Shown here: positions 1-8,708 of the stretch, piece after piece
Position numbering within the stretch: the stretch's first letter is position 1
How the letters are laid out: the number at the start of each line of letters is the position of its first letter
DNA from: Acidobacteriaceae bacterium
GTDB taxonomy: Bacteria; Acidobacteriota; Terriglobia; Terriglobales; Acidobacteriaceae
Direction: 5' to 3'
Length of the DNA stretch: 64,000 nucleotides
NCBI GenBank assembly: GCA_003170825.1
Contig: PMYL01000041.1
Span: 45,280 to 109,279, forward strand
The notes under the pieces: model-generated
What the model was told of the DNA's origin: nothing
The model's database searches: none
What the model saw: the letters and a program-made list of their open reading frames with translations, nothing else
Translations under genes and position numbers: made by a program

Positions 1-1029
1 ATGCACTGGCAGCGGCAGAAGGTAGCCGCCGAGCACTATCGCGAAGCCCTGCGGGCGGCAGCGTCTCGGTTTGCTGAAGCGGACCCAAGCACAGCCCGCG
101 TAGCCGCCATGGCCGAGTCGGCCGGTGGCGCGGTCGCCATTCCCGACGGCCCCATCGGCGGGATGCCGCAGGTAGCTCTGGGCAATCTGAAGGGCTCGCG
201 GCTCGAAGTTGCGGTAGCCATCGGCACGGACCCGGCCACCACCTTTGCGGCCATCGTCCCCGCGCCGCCGGAGGTCGAGGAGTTCCTGATCGCCGGCTTC
301 CTGCGCGGCAAGCCCGTCGAAATCGTCCAATGCGAAACCGTCGATCTCCAGGTCCCGGCCCACGCCGAAATCGTCCTCGAAGGATACGTGGAGGTTGGCG
401 AACTGCGCGCCGAGGGACCCTTCGGCGACCACACCGGCTTCTACACCCTCACCGACGAGTACCCGGTCTTCCATCTAACTTGCATCACCCACCGCAAGGA
501 CCCCATCTACGCGGCCACCATCGTGGGCAAACCGCCCATGGAAGACGCCTGGATGGGCAAGGCCGTCGAGCGCATCTTTCTACCCGCCATGAAGATGACC
601 ATCCCCGAGATCGTGGACATTCATCTGCCCGTCGAGGCGGTCTTCCACAACCTGATGCTGGTGTCGATCCGCAAGAGCTACCCCGGCCACGCGCGCAAGG
701 TGATGAGCGCCATCTGGGGGCTGGGCCAGGCCATGTTCACCAAAATCATCATCGTGGTGGACGAGGACTGCGACGTGCAGGACGTGGGCGAGGTGGTGCT
801 GCGCGTGGCCAACAACATCGACCCCGAGCGCGACATTCAGTTCACGCTCGGTCCGGTGGACTCGCTCGACCACGCCGCGCGCCTGCCCAACTACGGATCG
901 AAGATGGGGATCGACGCTACCCGCAAATGGAAGGCCGAAGGCTTCGAGCGCCCCTGGCCCGCAATGATCGAGATGGACCGCGCCACCAAGGCCAAAATCG
1001 ATGCAATCTGGGTCAAGCTGGGACTGTAG
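1..1029 (+). CDS. UbiD family decarboxylase, 5' part missing
   Basis: UbiD enzymes use prenylated FMN for reversible decarboxylation of aromatic or unsaturated acids, as in quinone synthesis. The frame is open to base 1 and the first residues (MHWQRQK) match an internal UbiD motif rather than a natural N-terminus. The family is about 450-520 aa and 342 are seen, so roughly 120-170 residues lie off the left edge. The block EGPFGDHTGFY at residues 138-148 is the conserved region that carries a catalytic acidic residue. The 3' end is intact (TAG at 1027-1029). The substrate cannot be told: this may be the quinone enzyme or one of the many UbiD paralogues. Family call firm, exact role open. Confidence 0.9.
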   Translation: MHWQRQKVAAEHYREALRAAASRFAEADPSTARVAAMAESAGGAVAIPDGPIGGMPQVALGNLKGSRLEVAVAIGTDPATTFAAIVPAPPEVEEFLIAGFLRGKPVEIVQCETVDLQVPAHAEIVLEGYVEVGELRAEGPFGDHTGFYTLTDEYPVFHLTCITHRKDPIYAATIVGKPPMEDAWMGKAVERIFLPAMKMTIPEIVDIHLPVEAVFHNLMLVSIRKSYPGHARKVMSAIWGLGQAMFTKIIIVVDEDCDVQDVGEVVLRVANNIDPERDIQFTLGPVDSLDHAARLPNYGSKMGIDATRKWKAEGFERPWPAMIEMDRATKAKIDAIWVKLGL

Positions 1030-1059
1030 CTGAATTGTAGGTAGGAAGTGTGATTTGTC

Positions 1060-1725
1060 ATGAAGAAGCGTTGGAGTTTTGCTTTTGTTTGCGCCGCAGC
1101 TATCTACGTACAGACTGCTCCGTCAGCGCCCCAAAAACCGCTAAACACCAACAAGCCAATCTGCTCGGCTGGCGCGATTTGTTTTTCGGGCGAGGTACTT
1201 GCGGGCAATGGTTTTCACAAGGATCTGAATGATGAACTGGCATTCGACCTTCAACTGGAGCCCGACTCTCTATCGTACCCCGCAGGTGAGTGGATGATCG
1301 CCATTCACCCAAGACAAACGGGGAGCGATAGTAGGGATTTTGCAACCGTCGTGAATGGGCCCTACCGTTACCATAATTCTCTGATGATCGACACAAGCTA
1401 CGGATTCACAGCCGAAACAGAGGTTTCTGCGTCGCCGCGCGAATTCAATTTCGTGACCAATTGCAAAGGCTACAGCACAGAAGCCAAGAGGCTGGAGATC
1501 GTCCTTTGGCCCTACAACTGGACGGAAGAGGAAGCTAATAAGGCCCTTGCGGACCTTGGCAGTTCACCGCTGGGCACAGGTCGTCTTTGGATCACCGGCT
1601 CACGGATTAGCCATGCAAACGACACGCCCGACAATAAACTCGGCAATATTGAATGGATGCGGTTCACAGTAGAAATCCGCTTGCCACAACAACACCGAAC
1701 GAAGGCGAAACCGGTGGCTCGGTGA
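1060..1725 (+). CDS. Hypothetical secreted protein
   Basis: A 221-residue protein of no family I recognise. The N-terminus (KKR, then a hydrophobic run to about residue 20, followed by a polar stretch) fits a Sec signal peptide. The mature part has Cys residues near 39 and 45 and is otherwise soluble, mixed beta-like sequence, ending in a basic tail. An AGGAAG ribosome-binding site lies at 1043-1048, 11 bases before the ATG. GC content (about 50%) is clearly lower than that of the flanking genes, which may indicate transfer. It lies 30 bases after the UbiD gene, but no functional link is evident. Confidence 0.6.
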   Translation: MKKRWSFAFVCAAAIYVQTAPSAPQKPLNTNKPICSAGAICFSGEVLAGNGFHKDLNDELAFDLQLEPDSLSYPAGEWMIAIHPRQTGSDSRDFATVVNGPYRYHNSLMIDTSYGFTAETEVSASPREFNFVTNCKGYSTEAKRLEIVLWPYNWTEEEANKALADLGSSPLGTGRLWITGSRISHANDTPDNKLGNIEWMRFTVEIRLPQQHRTKAKPVAR

Positions 1726-1772
1726 GGCAATAGGCCTTCGGTAATTGAGACACTCCCGATACCGGTACGTGC

Positions 1773-1778
1773 TATACC
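1773..1778 (+). promoter_or_regulatory. Putative -10 box of a leaderless promoter
   Basis: TATACC lies 7 bases before the ATG at 1786 and no Shine-Dalgarno is visible, so transcription would begin at or next to the start codon. This matches the arrangement at several other gene starts in the window. The sixth base deviates from the usual T. Confidence 0.35.
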
Positions 1779-1785
1779 TAAACTC

Positions 1786-2664
1786 ATGCGGGTCATCTCC
1801 TCCTGGCTTCTTTGTGGTTTGATCACAGAAACGGTCCTCGTCGCAGCGTCCTTGTCAGCCCAGCAGGCCCCCGAAAACTTCCGCTGGGTCGACTTCCACT
1901 CCGCCAAAGAAGCCGACACCATCGCCTGGGTCACGCGGTCGCTGGCCCCCGAAAAGTGGACATCAATTCGCGAGATCGGCATCGAGTACGACGCGGCGCT
2001 GGTCGTCACCACACTGCGGGCCACACCCCAGTCGCCGGCCAACGCTGACGCCTTCACCGTGTGGAGCGTATCGCTCACCAGCCATGTGGTTGCGCCTCTG
2101 CTCAAGGGAGCGAACCTGTGCTGGCTTGACTGGATGCTCCTTGCCGATGGCGCGCCACGGGAGTTGGGCGCACTCTACGACGACTGCAACGAGTGCGAGC
2201 CGGCCACCTTCATCACCGCCTTTTACTACGACCGGCCGTACCATATGTGGACGGCTCGCTGGATGCGCGGCAGCCAGACGGCGCCGGCGTGGACCGCCAA
2301 CCCGCCCGCCGGCGTTGCCCTGACCCAGGTCTACGCGGTCCTGAATGAGCCGAACGGGCGGGAACTGGTGGGCACATGGAGCCACTTCGACTATGGCAAG
2401 CAGAAGCCGACCGAGGACTTTATCTATCGCTACGATCTGGACCCATTCAGCCGCCTGGAGCGGACCCAATCGCTGAGAGGCAAGGACGCCGAGGCCATGA
2501 AGCAGCGGCTCTGTGGCGCACAGAATGTTGTTCGAGGGCTGGCGCGCGGCCAGGATTCGCCGCTCTGCCAGCAGCTTGTGAAGCCTCGCGTCGAGCGCAA
2601 TCCCGTGACCACTCCGCCGGCCAGCAACCACGGCCAGTCGTCGCCGCCGGGGGCGCGGCGCTAG
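1786..2664 (+). CDS. Hypothetical secreted protein
   Basis: A 292-residue protein with an N-terminal signal peptide (hydrophobic residues about 3-22, likely cleaved near the SAQQA site). The rest contains many Trp and Tyr residues, several Cys (including a DDCNECEP cluster) and a proline/serine-rich tail. I recognise no catalytic motif. The start is the first ATG in frame; a TATACC box rather than a ribosome-binding site lies upstream. It is probably exported to the periplasm or cell surface; function unknown. Confidence 0.6.
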   Translation: MRVISSWLLCGLITETVLVAASLSAQQAPENFRWVDFHSAKEADTIAWVTRSLAPEKWTSIREIGIEYDAALVVTTLRATPQSPANADAFTVWSVSLTSHVVAPLLKGANLCWLDWMLLADGAPRELGALYDDCNECEPATFITAFYYDRPYHMWTARWMRGSQTAPAWTANPPAGVALTQVYAVLNEPNGRELVGTWSHFDYGKQKPTEDFIYRYDLDPFSRLERTQSLRGKDAEAMKQRLCGAQNVVRGLARGQDSPLCQQLVKPRVERNPVTTPPASNHGQSSPPGARR

Positions 2665-2741
2665 TACACACCGAGGTGGTCAATAGAGGGCTGTCTGGCT
2701 CCGTTCGATTCCGATAGCATCCAGGTGAACTGGAGAGTGAA

Positions 2742-4187
2742 ATGATTCGTTTGATCAGATTTGGACGACTGCCGATGCTTGCTCTGACGGTAGCGCTCTG
2801 TGCCGCCGGATGCCACAAAAATCAGGACCAGACCGCCGCCACTTTGAACCCGGCAAGTGCGCAGGACCAGACTTCGGACCCCGCATCGGCCAACCTGGCC
2901 CCAGCCGATTCAAACGCTGCGGCGCCCGCGTCGTACAGTGCAGCCAACTCCGGCCCGGCGCCAACGACTTATGCCACCCAGCAGAGCGCTCCGCCACCCA
3001 GCTCGGGGGGCTCTTACAACCAAGCCCCCGACCAAACCTATGACCAGGGCTCGGACGATCCAGGCTACGGTACTCAGCCAGTGGCCTACGCTCCTCAGCC
3101 GCCGCCGCCCCTGCCCGACTACGACCAGCCTCCGGCTCCCGGTGACGACTATTTGTGGACGCCCGGATACTGGGGCTATGCTCCAACGGGCTACTACTGG
3201 GTGCCCGGCGGATGGGTTGAGGCTCCCTACGAGGGCGCTCTCTGGACCCCCGGCTACTGGGGCTACTACCACAACCGCTACGGCTTTTACCGTGGCTACT
3301 GGGGTCCGCACATCGGCTACTATGGCGGCGTCGACTACGGCTTTGGCTATGTCGGTGTCGGCTATCAGGGTGGCTACTGGGGCGGCGGCCATTTCAACTA
3401 CAACCGCTCGGTCAACAACCTGAACGTCTCCGTGGTACACAACGTCTACAACCACTCGGTGAGCGAAAACCGGGGCGGCGCCCGTGTGAGTTTCAACGGC
3501 GGATCGGGTGGGTTGCAGGTGCGAGCCAGACCGGCTGAACTGGCTGCGCGCCATGAACAGCATGCTCCGCCCATGAGGGCGCAGTTGCAGAATGAGCACG
3601 TCGCCGGCGCCAACCGGGCTCAGTTCGCCAGCGTCAACCATGGCCGCCCGGCCAGTCTGGCCGTCAACCAGCCGCTTGCGGCCGATCGCAACGTCCACGC
3701 GCCGGCGGCGTTGCAGGCGCGCAATCAGGCCGCCGCGCAGCAGCAGCAACAGCACCAGGCGGTTCAGCAGCAGCAACAGCATCAGGCGGTTCAGCAACAG
3801 CAACAGCATCAGGCGCCCCCAATGCAGCAACAGCAACAGCACCAAGCGGTCCAGCAGCAGCAACAGCACCAAGCGGCACCCCAACAGCAACAGCACCAGG
3901 CAGCACCGCAACAGCAACAGCACCAAGCAGCACCGCAACAGCAACAGCGCCAGGCAGCACCGCAACAGCAACAGCGCCAGGCAGCACCGCAACAGCAACA
4001 GCACCAAGCAGCACCCCAACAACAACAGCGCCAGGCAGCCCCTCAGCAGCAAGCAGCCCCGCAGCAACAGCACCAAGCAGCCCCACAGCAACAGCACCAG
4101 GCGGCTCCACAGCAACAGCACCAGGCGGCTCCACAGCAACCTCAAGCGCCTCCGCAGCATAAAGCGGAGGAACATCCCAAGGGGTAA
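2742..4187 (+). CDS. YXWGXW-repeat lipoprotein with a Gln-rich repeat tail
   Basis: A 481-residue surface or periplasmic lipoprotein. The signal peptide ends in a lipobox (AAGC, lipidated Cys about 24). Residues about 130-230 carry WTPGYWGY-type repeats very rich in Gly, Tyr and Trp, as in YXWGXW-repeat proteins. From about residue 330 the protein becomes a near-perfect low-complexity tract of QQQQHQ, QQQQHQAAP and QQQQRQAAP units about 140 residues long. A GGAGAG site precedes the ATG. The CAG/CAA tract should be prone to length change by slippage. Function unknown; the composition suggests a structural or adhesive envelope protein. Confidence 0.75.
   Translation: MIRLIRFGRLPMLALTVALCAAGCHKNQDQTAATLNPASAQDQTSDPASANLAPADSNAAAPASYSAANSGPAPTTYATQQSAPPPSSGGSYNQAPDQTYDQGSDDPGYGTQPVAYAPQPPPPLPDYDQPPAPGDDYLWTPGYWGYAPTGYYWVPGGWVEAPYEGALWTPGYWGYYHNRYGFYRGYWGPHIGYYGGVDYGFGYVGVGYQGGYWGGGHFNYNRSVNNLNVSVVHNVYNHSVSENRGGARVSFNGGSGGLQVRARPAELAARHEQHAPPMRAQLQNEHVAGANRAQFASVNHGRPASLAVNQPLAADRNVHAPAALQARNQAAAQQQQQHQAVQQQQQHQAVQQQQQHQAPPMQQQQQHQAVQQQQQHQAAPQQQQHQAAPQQQQHQAAPQQQQRQAAPQQQQRQAAPQQQQHQAAPQQQQRQAAPQQQAAPQQQHQAAPQQQHQAAPQQQHQAAPQQPQAPPQHKAEEHPKG
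3733..4150 (+). repeat. Imperfect CAG/CAA-rich tandem repeat in coding sequence
   Basis: Units of about 24-27 bases built from CAGCAACAGCAC(C/A) and CAGGCAGCACCG-like blocks repeat many times and encode Gln/His/Ala/Pro. All units keep the reading frame, so copy-number change would lengthen or shorten the protein without breaking it. Confidence 0.8.
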
Positions 4188-4317
4188 CATTGCCGAGAGC
4201 ACCCGCACTGGACCGTGCGGGTGTTAGAGCCAACGGTGCGCAATCATTGCGCCGTCCAAACCGGGACGGCCATAAGGTTGCGCACCCGGCAGGCAGAACC
4301 TAAACCGGAATTCAACG

Positions 4318-4323
4318 TATACT
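4318..4323 (+). promoter_or_regulatory. Putative -10 box (leaderless nuoI-like gene)
   Basis: TATACT is followed by six bases and then the ATG at 4330. No Shine-Dalgarno is visible. The geometry places the transcription start at the start codon. Confidence 0.5.
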
Positions 4324-4329
4324 GGCCTC

Positions 4330-4800
4330 ATGTCGATTGTGGGCAACATCGCCGGCATTGCCAAGGGCATGAGCATCACCTTCCGGGAGATCTTCGAACC
4401 CACGCAAGTGGAGAACTATCCCGACGGCCCCGGCCCCCTGCGCGGAGCGGTGCTTGAGCAGCGCTACCGCGGCGCACACGTGTTGCAGCGCGACGAGAAC
4501 GGCCTGGAAAAGTGCGTGGCCTGCTTCCTGTGCGCGGCGGCCTGCCCCTCCAATTGCATTTATATTGAGGCCGCCGACAACACCGAGGAGCAGCGCATCT
4601 CCTCCTCCGAGCGCTACGCCAAGGTCTACAACATCGACTACAACCGCTGCATCTTCTGCGGCTACTGCGTTGAAGCCTGCCCCACCGACGCCATCACCCA
4701 CGGCCACGGCTTCGAGCTGGCCACCCTGAACGCCACCAATCTCGTCATGCGCAAGGAAGACATGCTGGTGCCGGTGAGCGCGCTGACGGCGGCGAAGTAA
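4330..4800 (+). CDS. nuoI: NuoI-type 2x[4Fe-4S] protein (NADH-quinone oxidoreductase subunit I)
   Basis: A 156-residue iron-sulfur protein. It has two classic CxxCxxCxxxCP clusters, CVACFLCAAACP (about 62-73) and CIFCGYCVEACP (about 106-117), with NuoI-like flanks (EQRYRGAHVLQRDENG before the first, and ERYAKVYNIDYNRC between them). In complex I, NuoI carries clusters N6a and N6b and passes electrons towards quinone. No other nuo gene is adjacent, so this is an isolated copy. It may supply a complex encoded elsewhere or be a duplicate. A leaderless promoter-like box precedes it. Confidence 0.9.
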   Translation: MSIVGNIAGIAKGMSITFREIFEPTQVENYPDGPGPLRGAVLEQRYRGAHVLQRDENGLEKCVACFLCAAACPSNCIYIEAADNTEEQRISSSERYAKVYNIDYNRCIFCGYCVEACPTDAITHGHGFELATLNATNLVMRKEDMLVPVSALTAAK

Positions 4801-4906
4801 CGCCCAGGTTCTTTCACAAGTCACCCCAACTCGCATAGTCCGGCTATCCTAGAAGATAGGCCGCTTTTCCCGTGTTTCCAGGCGGCCAGTGAGGTCAGGA
4901 GCGAAT

Positions 4907-7900
4907 TTGGCGGATTTTCTTTCAGAACTGAAGCGGCGCGTGCTGGTTTACGACGGCGCGATGGGCACCAATGTGCAGAAGCACAACCTCACCCCGGAGG
5001 ATTTCTGGGGCAAGGAGGGCTGCAACGAACTGCTGGTGCTGTCGCGACCGGACGTGATCCGCGATATTCACGCTTCGTTTCTTGAGGCCGGCTGCGATGT
5101 GATCGAGACCGACAGCTTCGGCTCGGCCAGCATCGTTCTGGCCGAGTACGGCCTTGAGGACCGCACGCATGAACTGAATCTTGCCGCCGCGCGGCTGGCC
5201 CGCGAGGTTGCCGATGAGTTCTCGACGCCCGAGAAGCCGCGCTTTGTGGCCGGCTCCATCGGGCCCACCACCAAGCTGCCTTCGCTGGGCCACATCGGCT
5301 ACGACGCCATGGCCGCGGCATACCGCGAGCAGGCCGAGGCGCTGGTCGAGGGCGGCGTGGATGTGCTGCTGATCGAGACCTGCCAGGATTTGCTCCAGGC
5401 CAAGATCGCCCTCGCCGCCTGCCAGGACGCCATTCAAGCCGCGATTCGCGACGCGCGCGAAGGCAAAGTCCCCTCGACGGGCCGCCCGCCGCGGCGGGTT
5501 GCCCTCCAGGTTCAGGTCACCCTCGAAGCCACCGGGACCATGCTGCTGGGCTCGGAGATCGGCGCGGCCCTGGCGGTGCTGGAAAGCTTTCAGCCCGACG
5601 TGATCGGCCTCAACTGCGCCACCGGACCGGCGGAGATGAACGATGCGGTCCGCTTCCTCTGCCAAAATTCGACCCTGCCTGTGAGCGTACAGCCCAACGC
5701 CGGCCTGCCGCAGAACGAGGGCGGCCACGCGGTCTACAAGCTCACGCCCGCGGAGTTGGCTGTTTACCATCGCCGCTTTGTCTCCGAGTACGGTGTGCAG
5801 ATCGTCGGCGGCTGTTGCGGCACCACGCCCGAGCATCTGCGCGCGGTGGTGGAAGCGCTGCGCGGCGTCACGCCTGCGCCGCGTGCGGTCACGCCGCAAT
5901 CTGTCGCGGCCAGCGCCTTTTCGGCCCTGTTGCTCGAGGCCGACGCGCAGCCCATCGTCATCGCCGAGGAGATGAACACCACCACGCGCCTGGAGCACTT
6001 CCGCAACATGGTGCGCGCTCAGGACTACGACGGCATTCTCGCGCTGGCCAAGCGGCTGGTGGGCGAGGGCTCGCAGATGCTCGACCTCTGTTGCGCCATC
6101 GTGGGCGAGGACGAGATGGCCTACATGAACGCGGTGCTCGAAAAGATTGCCACGCGCGTGACCGCGCCCATCTTGGTGGACTCGACCGAGGCCAACGTGA
6201 TCGAAGAGGCGCTCAAGCGCATCCCCGGCAAGCCCATCATTAACTCGATTAATCTCGAGGACGGCGAGAAGCGCACCAGCCTTGTCTTGCCCATGGCCCG
6301 CCGCTACGGAGCTGCGGTCATCGCGCTCACCATCGACGAGCAGGGCATGGCGCTCACCGCCGATCGCAAGGTGGCCATCGCCCACCGCATTCACGATCTT
6401 GCCGTGAACAAGTACGGCCTGCGCCCGGAGGACCTGATCTTCGATGCGCTCACGCTGCCCATCTCCACCGGCCAGGAGGACTATCGCTCGGCGGGCGTCG
6501 AGACGCTCGAAGCGGTGCGGCGCATCAAGCTCGAGCTGCCGCGTTGCCGGACCGTGCTCGGCGTTTCCAACATTTCGTTCGGCCTGAACGCCTATGCGCG
6601 CCGCGTGCTGAACAGTGTGTTTCTCAAGGAGGCCGTGGACCGTGGGCTGGACGCGGCCATCGTCAACTACTCGAAGATTTATCCGCTCTATAAGATTCCG
6701 GAAATCGAAGTTGAACTGGCCCGCAAGCTCATCTTTCAAGACAGCAGCGGAACCGGAAGCGAACCGTTGCAGACCTACATGGCGCACTTCACCAGCCTGG
6801 GCAAGGGCTCGGTGCAGGAAGACGAAATTGCCGTCGAGAACCTCTCCACGGAGGAGAAGCTCAAGCAGTTGATCATCCGCGGTGAGCGCACCATCGGCCT
6901 GGGCGAGCATAAGCAATCGCTCGAAGAGGCGCTGGAAGCGGCGCTCACCACCTACACGCCTCTCGACCTGATCAATACTGTCCTCTTGGACGGCATGAAA
7001 ACCGTGGGCGACCTGTTCGGTGCGCGCAAGATGCAGTTGCCTTCGGTGCTCGATTCGGCCGGGGTGATGAAGGCCGCTGTTGCGTATCTGGAACCGAAGA
7101 TGGAGAAGTCCGGCGGCGGCGGCAAAGGAACCATGGTTCTTGCAACGGTGAAGGGCGACGTGCATGACATTGGCAAGAATCTCGTGGACATCATTCTCTC
7201 CAACAACGGCTATCGCGTGGTGAACCTGGGCATCAAGCAGCCCTCTGACGCCATCATCGCCGCCACGCGCGAGATCGGCGCCAACGCCATTGGCCTCAGC
7301 GGCCTGCTGGTCAAGTCCACGCTCGAAATGAAGTATGTTTTACAGGATTTGGAGCGGCTCGGCATGACCGTGCCCGTCGTCTGCGGCGGCGCCGCGCTTA
7401 CCCGCAAGTATGTGGAAGAGGATCTGCGCAAGGAGTATGCGGGCCCTGTGTTTTATGCCGAAGACGCCTTCGCCGGATTGCACATTCTCACCGATCTGAC
7501 CTCGCATGACGCCGCCGTGCGCGAGCAGCGCGAGACCGAAGGCAAGACGGTGAAGGTCTTTGCCAAACGCAATGTGGACACGCCCGAGCTGACCCTGGTG
7601 GAGTTGACCGCGGAAGGCCGCTCGCCGGTCGTGGAGCGGGTTGCGGCGATTCCCAGGCCGGCGTTTTGGGGCGCGCGCGTCTTCAAGAACTACAAGCTCG
7701 ACGAAATCTTCCCTTATCTCAACGAGACCGCGCTGTTCAAGAACCAGTGGCAACTCAAGACCGCCGCGCAAGGCGACTATCTGCGCCTGGTGGAAGAAAA
7801 ATACCGTCCCATTCTGCTTGATCTCGAAGAAGAAGTGAATGCAGCGGGTTGGTTTGAGCCCAAGTCGATCATCGGCTTCTATCCCTGCGCGGGCGACCGC

Positions 7901-8440
7901 GACGACCTGGTCGTCTTCGATCCCGAGGACCCCGAGCGCGAGTTGGAGCGCATTACGTTTCCGCGCCAGGCGCAGGGAAGGCGTCTCTCGATCGCCGACT
8001 TCTTTGAGCCGCTGAACTCGGCCCAGCGCGATGTAGTCGGCTTCTCCATCGTCACCATCGGCGACGAAGCCAGCCGCCAGACGGCGAAGCTCTTCGAGGC
8101 CGGCGACTTCACCAAATACCTTTATCTGCACGGGCTCTCGGTGGAGACAGCCGAGGCGCTGGCCGAGCTGGCGCACAAACAGGCGCGTGAGTTTCTCTCG
8201 ATCGCCCAAGAAGACTCGCCGCGCGTCGCGGACTTGTTTCACCAGAAGTACCGCGGCTCGCGCTATTCGTTCGGCTATCCGGCCTGCCCGAATCTGGAAG
8301 ACCAGGCAAAGATATTCCTTCTGCTCAAGCCCGAGGAAAACATCGGCGTTCGGCTCACCGAAGGATTCCATCTGGAGCCCGAGCAGAGCACCAATGCCGT
8401 CGTCGTGCATCATCCCCAGGCCAAGTATTTTGTGGTGTAA
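4907..8440 (+). CDS. metH: Cobalamin-dependent methionine synthase
   Basis: Transfers a methyl group from methyltetrahydrofolate through cobalamin to homocysteine. All four modules are present, numbered from the GTG at 4889: homocysteine/zinc domain (about 10-330, with GLNCATGP and [10 protein letters not shown] holding the zinc cysteines), pterin domain (about 350-610), B12 cap and B12 domain (about 650-890, with DVHDIGKN whose His ligates cobalt), and the C-terminal SAM-dependent reactivation domain (about 900-1183). TTG at 4907 is preferred because AGGAG sits at 4897-4901, five bases upstream, and it gives the usual N-terminus (MADFLSELKRRVLVYDGAMG). The GTG at 4889 would add six residues. 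A strong terminator follows. A second homocysteine methyltransferase lies at 44.5-46.4 kb. Confidence 0.95.
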   Translation: MADFLSELKRRVLVYDGAMGTNVQKHNLTPEDFWGKEGCNELLVLSRPDVIRDIHASFLEAGCDVIETDSFGSASIVLAEYGLEDRTHELNLAAARLAREVADEFSTPEKPRFVAGSIGPTTKLPSLGHIGYDAMAAAYREQAEALVEGGVDVLLIETCQDLLQAKIALAACQDAIQAAIRDAREGKVPSTGRPPRRVALQVQVTLEATGTMLLGSEIGAALAVLESFQPDVIGLNCATGPAEMNDAVRFLCQNSTLPVSVQPNAGLPQNEGGHAVYKLTPAELAVYHRRFVSEYGVQIVGGCCGTTPEHLRAVVEALRGVTPAPRAVTPQSVAASAFSALLLEADAQPIVIAEEMNTTTRLEHFRNMVRAQDYDGILALAKRLVGEGSQMLDLCCAIVGEDEMAYMNAVLEKIATRVTAPILVDSTEANVIEEALKRIPGKPIINSINLEDGEKRTSLVLPMARRYGAAVIALTIDEQGMALTADRKVAIAHRIHDLAVNKYGLRPEDLIFDALTLPISTGQEDYRSAGVETLEAVRRIKLELPRCRTVLGVSNISFGLNAYARRVLNSVFLKEAVDRGLDAAIVNYSKIYPLYKIPEIEVELARKLIFQDSSGTGSEPLQTYMAHFTSLGKGSVQEDEIAVENLSTEEKLKQLIIRGERTIGLGEHKQSLEEALEAALTTYTPLDLINTVLLDGMKTVGDLFGARKMQLPSVLDSAGVMKAAVAYLEPKMEKSGGGGKGTMVLATVKGDVHDIGKNLVDIILSNNGYRVVNLGIKQPSDAIIAATREIGANAIGLSGLLVKSTLEMKYVLQDLERLGMTVPVVCGGAALTRKYVEEDLRKEYAGPVFYAEDAFAGLHILTDLTSHDAAVREQRETEGKTVKVFAKRNVDTPELTLVELTAEGRSPVVERVAAIPRPAFWGARVFKNYKLDEIFPYLNETALFKNQWQLKTAAQGDYLRLVEEKYRPILLDLEEEVNAAGWFEPKSIIGFYPCAGDRDDLVVFDPEDPERELERITFPRQAQGRRLSIADFFEPLNSAQRDVVGFSIVTIGDEASRQTAKLFEAGDFTKYLYLHGLSVETAEALAELAHKQAREFLSIAQEDSPRVADLFHQKYRGSRYSFGYPACPNLEDQAKIFLLLKPEENIGVRLTEGFHLEPEQSTNAVVVHHPQAKYFVV

Positions 8441-8520
8441 TGGTTGGCGGCTTTGCATAGAATTATCGCCGTTTGTGCAACATTGGAACTACGGCAATTT
8501 GAGAACATGTGTGACCTCCT

Positions 8521-8576
8521 CGAACGGCCGGGGCGCAACTGCATCAAGCAGCGGCGCTCCCGGCCGTTCGTTTTTT
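8521..8576 (+). terminator. Rho-independent terminator after metH
   Basis: CGAACGGCCGGG (8521-8532) pairs perfectly with CCCGGCCGTTCG (8559-8570) and is followed by six T residues. It is 80 bases after the metH stop, in the right orientation to end that transcript. The 26-base middle could itself fold. Confidence 0.85.
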
Positions 8577-8708
8577 CCGCAATTTACGGCGCATACCCCC
8601 CTTATGTTCGCTAATTGTTCGCCGTTTGACGCAGCGATTCCGAAGATGGTCTGATGGTTGCGGCGGGATGGGCCTCGCGCTTGTCCCCCGCAAGTGAGGA
8701 GGCTCGGA

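Noticed and set aside
2910-4208. Leu-rich and Ala/Val-rich frames on the minus strand opposite the Gln-repeat gene
   Set aside because: They are by-products of the CAG/CAA repeat read on the other strand; the plus-strand frame has a lipobox signal and a ribosome-binding site.
4801-4906. Cobalamin or SAM riboswitch before metH
   Set aside because: Only about 100 bases lie between the genes, with no conserved riboswitch core seen.
4922-7165. 747-residue open frame on the minus strand
   Set aside because: It is antisense to metH. Long open antisense frames are expected at 62% GC with this codon bias, and the translation has no recognisable motif.
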